Positions 1 through 8,907 of a stretch of 64,000 nt of DNA are shown one piece after another (within the stretch, counting starts at the first letter, position 1; each line of letters opens with the position of its first letter). The notes under the pieces are model-generated. The model did no database searches and was not told the origin of the DNA. It was given only the letters and a program-made list of their open reading frames with translations. The translations under genes and the position numbers were made by a program. The stretch is from CAZCCM01 sp964616165 (lineage in GTDB: Bacteria; Bacillota; Clostridia; TANB77; CAG-508). Location: NCBI GenBank assembly GCA_964616165.1, contig CAZTTS010000002.1, forward strand, positions 1-64,000, given 5' to 3'.

Positions 1-72
1 GTAGAAATTTAAAAATAAACAAAGGATAAATGAAATAGATTAAGACTTAATTAAACTAAAAGGAGAATTAAA

Positions 73-1011
73 ATGGAATGGATTGTAGGATTAGTAATTT
101 TAGCAATAATAGCTTTTATTGCATATAAATCAATTAAGATTGTTAATCAATCAGAGATTTATATTATTGAAAGATTAGGTAAATATCACAAAACGGCAGC
201 TGCAGGTTTAACTGTAATAGTTCCTTTTATTGATAATGTTAGAGCAGTAATATCCTTGAAAAAGCAAATTATGGATATACCACCACAAGCAGTTATAACA
301 GCAGACAATGTTACAATAGCAATTGATACTGTAGTATTTTATCAAATAACAAATCCAGAAATGGCTGTATATGAAATTCAATCATTAAAAGCTGGAATTG
401 AAAACTTAGCTGTATCTTCGATGAGAGATGTTATTGGTAAAATGGAATTAGATGAAACTTTTTCATCAAGAGATGAAATTAATAATAGACTAAGATTAGT
501 ATTGGATGAAGCGACAGACCCTTGGGGATGTAAAATTGAAAAAGTTGAAATCAAAGAAATTAAAATACCTAAAGAATTGCAAGAATCAATGGAAAAGCAA
601 ATGAATGCTGAAAGAACAAAAAGAGCAGTGCAATTAGAAGCTGAAGGACAAAGACAGGCATCAATAACTATTGCTGAAGGTAGAAAAGAATCAGCAATTT
701 TAGAAGCAGAAGCAGAAAAAGAAGCTAAAATAAGGATGGCAGAAGGTGAAGCAGAAGCTATGAGAATGTTAGCACAAGCTGAAGCTCTAAGAGTTAAAGA
801 AGTTTATTCGGCAATTGAAAATGCAAAACCATCTGATAAACTAGTACAATTAAAAGCGTTAGAAACATTAACAGAAGCTTCAAAAGGGGAAGCAAACAAA
901 GTATTCATACCTTTTGATGCTACACAAGTATTAGCTTCATTAGGAGCAATGTCAGAAGCATTTAAACAAGAAGATAAACCAAAGAAAATTTCAGGACCAA
1001 GAAAAGAATAA
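73..1011 (+). CDS. SPFH/Band 7 membrane protein (stomatin/QmcA-like)
   Basis: This 312-residue protein has an N-terminal membrane segment (about residues 3-20), then an SPFH/Band 7 domain (about 22-190) with the family phrases IIERLGKYHKTAAAGL and VIPFIDNV-like text, then an Ala/Glu/Lys-rich coiled coil (about 175-260). The family forms oligomeric scaffolds in membrane microdomains and often assists membrane proteases. The length and layout fit stomatin/QmcA-type members rather than HflK/HflC. The start ATG follows AAAAGGAG at good spacing. No NfeD partner gene is visible, although the window begins just upstream. The substrate or partner is unknown. Confidence 0.88.
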   Translation: MEWIVGLVILAIIAFIAYKSIKIVNQSEIYIIERLGKYHKTAAAGLTVIVPFIDNVRAVISLKKQIMDIPPQAVITADNVTIAIDTVVFYQITNPEMAVYEIQSLKAGIENLAVSSMRDVIGKMELDETFSSRDEINNRLRLVLDEATDPWGCKIEKVEIKEIKIPKELQESMEKQMNAERTKRAVQLEAEGQRQASITIAEGRKESAILEAEAEKEAKIRMAEGEAEAMRMLAQAEALRVKEVYSAIENAKPSDKLVQLKALETLTEASKGEANKVFIPFDATQVLASLGAMSEAFKQEDKPKKISGPRKE

Positions 1012-1044
1012 TCTAAAAAAGTATTAGAAAAACAATAAAAAAAG

Positions 1045-1075
1045 AAGCTACTATATTTTATAGTAGCTTTTTTTA
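1045..1075 (+). terminator. Rho-independent terminator after the SPFH gene
   Basis: An 11-bp perfect inverted repeat (AAGCTACTATA/TATAGTAGCTT) with a TTT loop is followed by a T-rich tail. It ends the SPFH transcript before the convergent tmcAL gene. Confidence 0.85.
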
Positions 1076-1144
1076 TATTTGACTCTATATTTATTTATAT
1101 TTATATAAGTAGATTTATATATTTTTTTTATTTATTTACATATA

Positions 1145-2371
1145 TTATCTTAAACTTAATATTCTGTTTGTAAAATCAGTATTTGCTTTTTTCTTTAAAG
1201 CAATATTATAAATATTAGTAGCATAAATATCTTTCATAAAAGTATTTATTAAATCATTATTTTTTGAATGTGAATTTACAAATTCTTTAACAGCTGTACA
1301 TGTTCTTCTGATGGTAGTTTTCTTTAAAGCAGAAAGAATTGCTCTTCCCTTTTCATTAAAACCTAAAACTCTAATATATGGTCTAGTCTTTAGCGCAATA
1401 TCAACATCTTCTTGAGTAATATCTAATAGTATATGTGTTAAAATTCTTTTAATTCTAGCTTCAGTGTATCTTTTAGATTTAATATTTGAGATTAGCTCTT
1501 CATAATTTATAGATATAAGAGCAGCTTCTTTAATTTTATTTTCTAAACCTTCAATTACATCAGGATATGTTTTAATAACTTCGGTAGATAATTCTCTAAT
1601 CTTATAAATTAAAATATCTTCAAAAGCTTTAAGTCCATTAACTAATAAATTATTAGCTTTAGCTTCTTCTAAAATTTCAAATGATTCATAAGGAAGAGTA
1701 AAATCATATCTTCTATTACTTAATATTAGCTTTCTAATATTTGTAGCAGAAGTTAGTCCAGTTTTAATTTTATCTAGATCATTTTCAACTTGAGAATATT
1801 CTCTTTTAACAGTTATAGGTATAGTTTTAAGAGTTAATTTTTTTATTGCTTTTAAATATTCAATACCTAATGTGTTATTAGGTGAAGAAAGTATTGCACC
1901 CATAGTTTTATCATTAAAATATAGTCTAGTAGCATTTTCTAAAGCTTTAGGATAAGAGATTCCAGCTTCTAATTCATTTTGCAGTAAATCTACAAATTCT
2001 GAAGGTTCTTCATTAAATAGTTCAGCTAAGGTATCTAATTTTTGAATATCACCACATTCACTTCCAAAAGAAACATAATTTACTATTCTAAGTTCTTTAA
2101 CAATTTTCATAGCTCCAGTAGCAAAAACTTCAGCTGTAGATGTAGCAAAAACTGTTGGTAGTTCAATAACTAAATCAATACCATTTTTCAAAGCCATTTC
2201 AGTTCTTAAAAATTTATCTATAATTGCTGGTTCGCCTCTTTGCATAAAATTCCCAGAAGTTATTGCGATTACATAGTCAGCACCTGTAAGTTCTTTAGAT
2301 TTTTCTACATGTAATTTATGACCATTATGGAATGGGTTATATTCAGATATTATAGCTAATATACTTGCCAT
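1145..2371 (-). CDS. tmcAL: tRNA(Met) cytidine acetate ligase TmcAL
   Basis: The 408-residue product matches the TmcAL (formerly YlbM) family, which activates acetate with ATP to form N4-acetylcytidine at the wobble base of elongator tRNA-Met. Visible hallmarks are the N-terminal nucleotidyltransferase signature EYNPFHNGH with the HxGH motif at about residues 16-19, the SGNFMQRGEPA segment, and the SFGSECGD segment. Its length is normal for the family. The ATG is preceded on the minus strand by an AGGAGGG-type ribosome site. It is transcribed divergently from queA, so two tRNA-modification functions share this intergenic region. Confidence 0.93.
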   Translation of the reverse strand: MASILAIISEYNPFHNGHKLHVEKSKELTGADYVIAITSGNFMQRGEPAIIDKFLRTEMALKNGIDLVIELPTVFATSTAEVFATGAMKIVKELRIVNYVSFGSECGDIQKLDTLAELFNEEPSEFVDLLQNELEAGISYPKALENATRLYFNDKTMGAILSSPNNTLGIEYLKAIKKLTLKTIPITVKREYSQVENDLDKIKTGLTSATNIRKLILSNRRYDFTLPYESFEILEEAKANNLLVNGLKAFEDILIYKIRELSTEVIKTYPDVIEGLENKIKEAALISINYEELISNIKSKRYTEARIKRILTHILLDITQEDVDIALKTRPYIRVLGFNEKGRAILSALKKTTIRRTCTAVKEFVNSHSKNNDLINTFMKDIYATNIYNIALKKKANTDFTNRILSLR

Positions 2372-2389
2372 ATTTCCCTCCTAATAAAA

Positions 2390-2418
2390 TTGATAATACT
2401 TAACTCTACTGATATAAT
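2390..2418 (+). promoter_or_regulatory. Sigma-A-type promoter for the queA operon
   Basis: TTGATA (2390-2395), 17 bp, then TATAAT (2413-2418) with an extended -10 TGA just before it. Transcription would start near 2425, about 40 nt before the queA GTG. Confidence 0.8.
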
Positions 2419-2466
2419 ATCATAAGAGAAAACAAAATAAAAGTAGGAAAAAAGGAAAAGATTTAC

Positions 2467-3498
2467 GTGAAAGCAGACGAATTTATATACAATCTAGATG
2501 AATCTTTAATAGCACAAAATCCTTGCGGAAAAAGAGATGAATCTAGATTAATGATTTTAAATAAAGAAGAAAATAGTATTGAACACAAAAAGTTTAAAAA
2601 TATAATTGAATATTTAAAATCTGGTGATACATTAGTTTTAAATAATACTAAAGTAATACCTGCAAGAATTTATGGGAAAAAAGAAACAGGTGCAAATGTT
2701 GAAATACTACTTTTAAAAGAATTAGAAAAAGATGAGTGGGAAGCAATGGTAAGACCAGGTAACAAAATAAGGCTTGGACACAAACTATTTTTCCCAAATA
2801 AAGAAGATGCGGTATTAGAATGTGAGATTATAGAAATACTAAAGTCTGGAACAAGAAGAATTAAATTTAAATATAATGGTATATTTAATGAAATATTAGA
2901 TAGTATAGGTTTAATGCCACTGCCACCATATATAACTAAAAAATTAGAAGATAAGTCTTCATATAATACAATATATGCAAAAATAGAAGGATCATCAGCT
3001 GCACCAACAGCAGGACTACATTTTACAAAAGAATTATTAAAGGAAATAAAAGACAAGGGCATTGATATTGCGTATATAACTTTAGATGTGGGTATAGGAA
3101 CATTTAGACCAGTAAAGGTAGAAAATGTTAAAGACCATGTAATGCATATAGAACACTTTAAAGTAACAAAAGAAAATGCAGATATTATTAATAAGGCTAA
3201 AAAAGAAAATAGAAGAATAATAGCTGTAGGAACAACATCATGTAGAGTATTAGAATCTATATCAGATAAGAATGGTATAATAAAGCCTATAGAGAGCAAT
3301 ACTAATCTATTTATATATCCAGGATATAAGTTTAAATGTGTTGATGCAATATTAACTAATTTTCATTTACCAAAATCAACTCTATTAATGTTAGTATCAG
3401 CATTCTATAATAAAAACAAAATATTAGAAGCGTATGAAGTAGCTATGAGAGAACAGTATAGGGTATTTAGTTTCGGTGATGCAATGTTTATATATTAA
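2467..3498 (+). CDS. queA: S-adenosylmethionine:tRNA ribosyltransferase-isomerase QueA
   Basis: QueA moves the ribosyl part of S-adenosylmethionine onto 7-aminomethyl-7-deazaguanine in tRNA, giving epoxyqueuosine. The 343-residue length is typical. Family signatures are visible: DESRLM near residue 25, IPARIYG, SSAAPTAGLHFT, TLDVGIGTFRPV and the C-terminal LTNFHLPKSTLLMLVSAF. Translation starts at GTG, preceded by AAAGGAAAAG at suitable spacing; the first ATG lies well inside the conserved region. It is followed by tgt, the enzyme that acts just before it in the pathway. Confidence 0.95.
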   Translation: MKADEFIYNLDESLIAQNPCGKRDESRLMILNKEENSIEHKKFKNIIEYLKSGDTLVLNNTKVIPARIYGKKETGANVEILLLKELEKDEWEAMVRPGNKIRLGHKLFFPNKEDAVLECEIIEILKSGTRRIKFKYNGIFNEILDSIGLMPLPPYITKKLEDKSSYNTIYAKIEGSSAAPTAGLHFTKELLKEIKDKGIDIAYITLDVGIGTFRPVKVENVKDHVMHIEHFKVTKENADIINKAKKENRRIIAVGTTSCRVLESISDKNGIIKPIESNTNLFIYPGYKFKCVDAILTNFHLPKSTLLMLVSAFYNKNKILEAYEVAMREQYRVFSFGDAMFIY

Positions 3499-3592
3499 TA
3501 GAAGTTTAAAACATAATAAAAACAAACATAATGAAATAAAATAAATAAAGTAAATATAAAAAAAGAAATAGACAATATAAAGAAGGATGAGA

Positions 3593-4708
3593 ATGAATAA
3601 GAATTTTAAATTTGAATTAAAACATATTTGTAAACAATCAGGGGCAAGGAGAGGTGTAATACATACTCCTCATGGTAGTATTGAAACCCCTGTATTTATG
3701 CCTGTAGGAACACAAGCGACTATTAAAGGATTAAGACCAGAAGATTTAGAGAGTATAGGGTCTGAAATTATACTTGCTAATACTTATCATTTACATTTAA
3801 GACCAGGAGAAAAACTTATTAAAGAGGCTGGAGGATTACATAAATTTATGAATTGGAATAAACCAATTTTGACAGATAGCGGAGGATTCCAAGTTTTTTC
3901 TTTACAAACAAATAGAAAAATAAGTGAAAAAGGTGTAGAGTTTAGATCACATCTAGATGGCTCTAAATTGTATTTTACTCCTGAAAAAGCAATACAAATA
4001 CAAAATGATTTAGGCTCTGATATTATGATGTCTTTTGATGAATGTATTCCATATCCTGTTGAATATGAGTATGCAAAAATATCTACTGATAGGACAACGA
4101 GATGGGCTAAAAGAGGAAAAGATGTTCACAAAAATAAAAAACAAGCATTATTTGGTATAGTTCAAGGTGGAATGTTTAAAGATTTAAGAGAAAAATCAGC
4201 AAAAGATTTAGTTGCGCTTGATTTTGATGGTTATAGTATAGGAGGACTTTCTGTAGGAGAACCTTTAGAAGTAATGAATGAAATGTTAGAACATACTATT
4301 CCATTTTTGCCAGAAAACAAACCGAGATATAATATGGGAGTTGGAACACCCATATATTTAATTGAATCATATCAAAGAGGAATAGATATGTGTGATTGTG
4401 TTCATCCAACAAGAATAGGAAGACATGGTCAAGCTATGACAAAATATGGAAATTTAACAATTAGAAATCAAGAATTTGAAAAAGATTTTAGTCCAATTGA
4501 GGAAGATTGTGAATGTTATACATGCAAAAATTATACAAGAGCATATATAAGGCATTTAATAAAGGCTAAAGAAAGTTTAGCTGATCAATTACTGTCTATT
4601 CATAATTTAAATTTCTTGACTAAACTAGTTGAAAAGATTAGAATAGAGATAGAAAATGATAGATTTTTAGACTTTAAAAAAGAGTTTTATAAAAACTATA
4701 AAGAATAG
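3593..4708 (+). CDS. tgt: tRNA-guanine transglycosylase Tgt
   Basis: Tgt exchanges guanine-34 of GUN-anticodon tRNAs for the queuosine precursor preQ1. Visible signatures are DSGGFQVFSL (catalytic Asp region), GGLSVGEP, the CDCVHPTR segment, and a Zn site of the form CECYTCKNYTRAYIRHL near the C-terminus. The usual RNARNG text after PTR is RIGRHG here, a modest divergence. An ATG at 3587 also exists, but AGAAGG ends directly against it. The ATG at 3593 has 6-nt spacing and is preferred (371 residues). It sits in the queA-tgt-(yajC position)-secD-secF order known from many bacteria. Confidence 0.94.
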   Translation: MNKNFKFELKHICKQSGARRGVIHTPHGSIETPVFMPVGTQATIKGLRPEDLESIGSEIILANTYHLHLRPGEKLIKEAGGLHKFMNWNKPILTDSGGFQVFSLQTNRKISEKGVEFRSHLDGSKLYFTPEKAIQIQNDLGSDIMMSFDECIPYPVEYEYAKISTDRTTRWAKRGKDVHKNKKQALFGIVQGGMFKDLREKSAKDLVALDFDGYSIGGLSVGEPLEVMNEMLEHTIPFLPENKPRYNMGVGTPIYLIESYQRGIDMCDCVHPTRIGRHGQAMTKYGNLTIRNQEFEKDFSPIEEDCECYTCKNYTRAYIRHLIKAKESLADQLLSIHNLNFLTKLVEKIRIEIENDRFLDFKKEFYKNYKE

Positions 4709-4721
4709 TGGAGGTGCTGTT

Positions 4722-6428
4722 TTGGGAGAGATTCAAGAAGAAAGATTAAAGAGATTAAAAATGCTCAAAAAAGGACTTATAGTATTGGGTGTTTTACTTA
4801 TTATTTTGGTAATTGCTTTAATAGGATTACAAACAGTAGATTCAAAAACTAGTAAAATGTTTTTGGACGAAAAAGAAATTGAATTTGAAACACTAGTTAA
4901 TAAGATTGAAGGAGAAACATATGTTAATTTAAATAAAATGACAAGGCTATTTCCTTCATTTACATATAGTACTGGTGAATATTTTTCTGATGGAACAGTA
5001 AATCAAGATCCAAATTATTTCCATTTAAAATCTCCATATGAAGTAATACAGTTTAAAAAAGAATCTGATAAAGTTTCTAAAATAATTTTAATTGATAATA
5101 ATTACTATCAATATGATTCAAAAGGAAATAAAATTTTAACAAAAGAAGAAGAAAGCAAAGGACAAGAGGTTGTTATTGAAAGACAAGAAATAGACAATAA
5201 AAAAAGATCTACTGAAGAATTTGATTTGTCTGCTGTGGTTCAAGAAAGAAATAAAGATCAATATATACCTTTAGATGATATAAAATATGTTTTTAATCTT
5301 CAAATAAAACATTCTGGAAATTCAACCAAACTATATACAGTTGAATATTTAGAAAGAGCATATGCTTCTTCTTTAAATAAAAGCAATTTACATTTAAATC
5401 CAAACTATCAAAACAGAAGGGCTATTTTAGATGGTTATTTTATAACAACTACAAATTCAACTAATCCAGTTTATGGTGTGCAAATTTATGAAAATGGACT
5501 ATTTACTAGTCAGATTAGTGAATCATATAAAGATATAAGATATATGCAAACAAATAAGACTATTTTTGTTATTAATAATCAAAATGCTTTTGGATTAATT
5601 AATATTGACAAAGCAGTAGATGTTATTAAGCCTGGCTCATATGAAGCAATAGAAGCATATGTCCCAGAACTAGACCTGTATCAAGTACAAAATGCACAAG
5701 GAAAGTTAGGAGTAATAGAAGCTTCGGGAGAAACAGTAAAGACAATTGTACATACAGAATACGATGAAATTGGATATGATACATATAAATTTATAGATGA
5801 AGGTAATGGGAAGATATTTTTTAACAGCCTAATTCCGGCTAAAAAAGATAATAGATGGTATATTTTTGACTTAGAAAATACTAATAAGCCTTATGGTTCA
5901 GACATTAAAGGTTATTTAGATATAGGCTATAAAAAACCAGAATTATTAAGTTTTAATTCTAGAAATGAACCAGAACTTACAGATGATCAAATTAAAGAAT
6001 TGACTAATAGAGGGCTTGTACATTTAACTAAAGAAGATAGAGGAGCAGACGAAGCTACAAAGCTTTTAAGATTGCAAGCGTTAGCAAAAGAAGGTTTTGT
6101 CTTAAATCAACAAAGTATTCCAGATGGTGATAGCTTATTAATTGTTCCTGATTCAACAGGATATGGAGGATTAATAGTTAAATCTTATTTATCATCTGGA
6201 CAATATGTGTATTTTATAATTAGTTTAGATGCAAAAATAAGAGCTAAGGATGTGCCATATTCTTTAACTACACCGTTTAAGAGGATATATAAATTATCGT
6301 CTGCTGGACTAGATAAATATTATGCAGTATCATCTGATGACAAAGTATTTCAGTTGATAAAGCAGGATTCTTCTAAAGAGACAAATCAAAATACAAATAC
6401 ACAAGAAAATTCATCTAATGAAAATTAA
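4722..6428 (+). CDS. Membrane-anchored extracytoplasmic protein with WG-like repeats, in the yajC position
   Basis: This 568-residue protein starts at TTG behind a strong GGAGGTG, 13 nt after tgt. A short basic cytoplasmic tail is followed by one membrane helix (about 18-41) and a large outside domain. Residues about 45-75 (FLDEKEIEFETLVNKIEGETYVNLN) resemble the copper-amine-oxidase-N/stalk type of domain. Residues about 255-380 contain phrases such as AFGLINIDK and KLGVIEASGE that look like degenerate WG repeats. The C-terminus is Asn/Gln/Ser rich. I do not recognise a catalytic site. Position between tgt and secD would normally hold yajC, but size and fold differ, so function is unknown. 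Confidence 0.72.
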   Translation: MGEIQEERLKRLKMLKKGLIVLGVLLIILVIALIGLQTVDSKTSKMFLDEKEIEFETLVNKIEGETYVNLNKMTRLFPSFTYSTGEYFSDGTVNQDPNYFHLKSPYEVIQFKKESDKVSKIILIDNNYYQYDSKGNKILTKEEESKGQEVVIERQEIDNKKRSTEEFDLSAVVQERNKDQYIPLDDIKYVFNLQIKHSGNSTKLYTVEYLERAYASSLNKSNLHLNPNYQNRRAILDGYFITTTNSTNPVYGVQIYENGLFTSQISESYKDIRYMQTNKTIFVINNQNAFGLINIDKAVDVIKPGSYEAIEAYVPELDLYQVQNAQGKLGVIEASGETVKTIVHTEYDEIGYDTYKFIDEGNGKIFFNSLIPAKKDNRWYIFDLENTNKPYGSDIKGYLDIGYKKPELLSFNSRNEPELTDDQIKELTNRGLVHLTKEDRGADEATKLLRLQALAKEGFVLNQQSIPDGDSLLIVPDSTGYGGLIVKSYLSSGQYVYFIISLDAKIRAKDVPYSLTTPFKRIYKLSSAGLDKYYAVSSDDKVFQLIKQDSSKETNQNTNTQENSSNEN

Positions 6429-6448
6429 AAAAGTAAAACGAGGATAAA

Positions 6449-7927
6449 ATGAGCAAAAGAACAATTAAAACAATTTTTACACTTATCTTAAGTATTGTTA
6501 TGGTTATAGCAATTTTCTTAAGCTATATTACATATGATAAAAGATTTTTTGAAAACTATAAATATGAAACAGGTGGAGTATTTTCAAGCACTAGAGAATT
6601 AATAATAAAGCCTGTAGATAAAGAAATAAGCATGAAATTTATTACAAATAAAGAAGGTAAAATTTTAAGAAAGGCTCCATATGATAGGAATGCTGAAATA
6701 GGTCTTGAGACTAAAGATGGTCCTCTTACACTGGGTGATACAGAATTTTCTCCAGATGAAGATTTTAAAAATTTGAGACTTTTAACTAAAAAAATGCCTG
6801 TAAATGATGAAGAAATTTTAACAGAAGAAAACTATGAATTATCACAAAAAATAATATTAGAAAGACTGAAAAAAACAGGAATAAAAGATTTTGATATTAA
6901 AACAGACTCTGAAACAGGAGATATTGTTTTAAGATTTTCTGATATTAATGAAAGTGAATCTGAAAAATTAGAAAAAGTAAAAAGAGTAATAGAAACTAGA
7001 GGCGAATTTACTGTAATGGATTCTAAAACAGGAAAAGTATATTTAGATAATAATCACATAAAAAAACTTATACCATATCAACACCAAACAGCTGGAATTG
7101 TATTAGAATTTCAATTTAATGATGAAGGAAAAGCAATTTTAGAAGACATAACTGGGAAATACATTAAAAGAGATAAAGATTTAACTGAAAAAGAATTAGC
7201 AAAATTAGCAGCAGAAGCTGAAAAAAATGATGAAGAATTAGACATATCTGAAACCGCAGCACTTTATATGACTGTTGATGAAAAACCAATTTCAATGGGT
7301 GCTTTTGAAGAAGCTATAACTAGTGGAACATTAACAACTCCTTTATCACAAGATACCTCTAAAATGACAGAAAAAGAATTAGAAGAAGCATTAGAAGAAA
7401 CAGAGGAGTTAGCAGCTATAATAAGAGCTGGGACTGAACCTATTAGATATGAGATTTTTAAAGAAACAAGACTAGTTTCACCAATGGATAAAACTAATAT
7501 TATTATATTATTATCAATAATTGGACTAATAGTTATTGGATTATTAATTGTATCAATTGTTCTTTATAGATTAAATGGAGTGCTTGCATGGTATATGTCA
7601 TTTGTATTTTTGTTGCTAGTTTTTGCGGTATTTAAATATACAAATATAGTTATAACTATACCATCAATAATAGCATTGATACTTATTTATTTAACAGAAT
7701 ATGTTTTTACATTGTATGCATTAAAAGATCTTAAAAACTTTGGTGAAACAAGTGTAAGTAAAAATATGTTTATAATAACAAAAAACACAATATTAATTAT
7801 AATAGCTGGTCTTTTATTAACTTTTGCAAAAGACACAAATCTTAGTTCTTTTGGACAAATGATATGCCTTGGAGAAATTCTCCTAATTATATATAATGCA
7901 ATATTTGCAAAAAACATTCTAAGGTAG
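6449..7927 (+). CDS. SecD-like protein, divergent
   Basis: SecD and SecF normally use the proton gradient to pull proteins through SecYEG. This 492-residue protein has the SecD layout: one N-terminal helix (about 7-27), a long outside domain, then about five helices (about 349-492). The outside domain shows SecD P1 features: FTVMDSKTGKVYLDN, a VLEFQFNDEGKAILEDIT block, and a PISMGAFEEAI then AIIRAGTEPIRYEI block matching the usual aLrsGaLP region. The TM4 text, normally VDANVLIFER, reads LTEYVFTLYAL, so the conserved Asp is missing, and GFA near the end reads SFG. It is probably derived from SecD but may not couple protons in the usual way. Confidence 0.7.
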   Translation: MSKRTIKTIFTLILSIVMVIAIFLSYITYDKRFFENYKYETGGVFSSTRELIIKPVDKEISMKFITNKEGKILRKAPYDRNAEIGLETKDGPLTLGDTEFSPDEDFKNLRLLTKKMPVNDEEILTEENYELSQKIILERLKKTGIKDFDIKTDSETGDIVLRFSDINESESEKLEKVKRVIETRGEFTVMDSKTGKVYLDNNHIKKLIPYQHQTAGIVLEFQFNDEGKAILEDITGKYIKRDKDLTEKELAKLAAEAEKNDEELDISETAALYMTVDEKPISMGAFEEAITSGTLTTPLSQDTSKMTEKELEEALEETEELAAIIRAGTEPIRYEIFKETRLVSPMDKTNIIILLSIIGLIVIGLLIVSIVLYRLNGVLAWYMSFVFLLLVFAVFKYTNIVITIPSIIALILIYLTEYVFTLYALKDLKNFGETSVSKNMFIITKNTILIIIAGLLLTFAKDTNLSSFGQMICLGEILLIIYNAIFAKNILR

Positions 7928-7933
7928 GGAAAT

Positions 7934-8623
7934 ATGAAGAAAATTTTTAAACAATATTTAAAACAAGTAATAATACTGATTATATTAATAGCAACAGTAT
8001 CTATCCTAAATACTATGTTTACAAAGTCGTCAATTAAGGGTGATTATGATACAGTGACAGTTGGAATTACAGCTGGAGCTGAAGCAAGAGAATTAAAAAA
8101 GTATTTAATAGAATCTTTTAAAGAAGAATTAGATTTTAAGAAGAAAATTGAAGTAGAAGCAGTAGGATCTTTTGGTACAGAATTTAGAGTAAAAAGTGAT
8201 TCTATAATTGCTGATGAAAGAGATTTCATGGCCGTTATGTTAAAAGAAAAATATGAAGAAGCTAGTGTTTCAGGAGTGACAACTAATCCAGAAGCTAATT
8301 ATAGAGCTGATTCTATAATGTATACAGTTTATTTTATTATAATTGCTTTATTAGGATTTGGAGCTGTATACTTTTTAAGTATGATTCCAATAAATGAAGA
8401 ATTAAGTGTTAAAAATATTAAAAAACACAGAGAACAAATTATTGAAGAAGAAAATAGAAGATTAATTAAAGAAAAGAAACAAAATAAAAAATCAAAGAAG
8501 AAAGACAAAAATACAGAAAAAGATAAAAAGAAAGACAAAAATACAAAAAAAGATAAAAAATCTGAAGGTAAAGCTAAGAAGGAAAAGAAAGCAAAACAAA
8601 AGAAAACTAAAGAAAAAAAGTAA
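7934..8623 (+). CDS. Truncated SecF-like protein with lysine-rich tail
   Basis: The 229-residue protein begins 6 nt after the SecD-like gene. It has one helix (about 10-27), an outside domain of about 105 residues and one more helix (about 133-153). The outside domain (YDTVTVGITAGAEARELKK, then VEAVGSFGTEFRVK) resembles the SecF P4 domain in order and length. Ordinary SecF continues with TM3-TM6 carrying the VFDRIRE motif. Here the second helix is followed by a cytoplasmic tail dominated by Lys, with near-repeats such as KKKDKNT. The assignment rests on synteny with SecD and the domain pattern, so it is tentative; an unrelated bitopic protein is possible. Confidence 0.55.
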   Translation: MKKIFKQYLKQVIILIILIATVSILNTMFTKSSIKGDYDTVTVGITAGAEARELKKYLIESFKEELDFKKKIEVEAVGSFGTEFRVKSDSIIADERDFMAVMLKEKYEEASVSGVTTNPEANYRADSIMYTVYFIIIALLGFGAVYFLSMIPINEELSVKNIKKHREQIIEEENRRLIKEKKQNKKSKKKDKNTEKDKKKDKNTKKDKKSEGKAKKEKKAKQKKTKEKK

Positions 8624-8671
8624 AGAATAAAACAAAAAGCAAATAGGATGAAATAAATAAATTTATATTAG

Positions 8672-8707
8672 AAAAAGATGTTAAGAATAAGTAATGTCTT
8701 TTTTTAT
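8672..8707 (+). terminator. Probable terminator after the secDF-like operon
   Basis: AAAAGATGT pairs with ATGTCTTTT (two wobble pairs, 12-nt loop) and is followed by a run of T. The rest of the 8624-8907 gap is AT-rich and shows no gene; a promoter for ftsH is probably there, but I could not single it out. Confidence 0.55.
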
Positions 8708-8907
8708 TTTTCTCATTTTTTTCTTTTGTACCATTTCTATTATTTTTTAGATTTTAAAACTAAATAGAATTTAAAACATCACTTTTTGAAAGATTTAAGA
8801 GTATGAATAATATATTTCTTTTTTAATACATTATATAAGTTTTATTGTAAAACAGTATTAGATAAAATAAAATATATTTGTAAAGAGTATTTATTTTGGA
8901 GGCAAAA

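Noticed and set aside
2670..3299. Long minus-strand ORF (209 codons) inside queA
   Set aside because: It is antisense to a strongly conserved gene, has no ribosome site, and its hydrophobic composition is what AT-rich complement of Lys/Glu codons gives.
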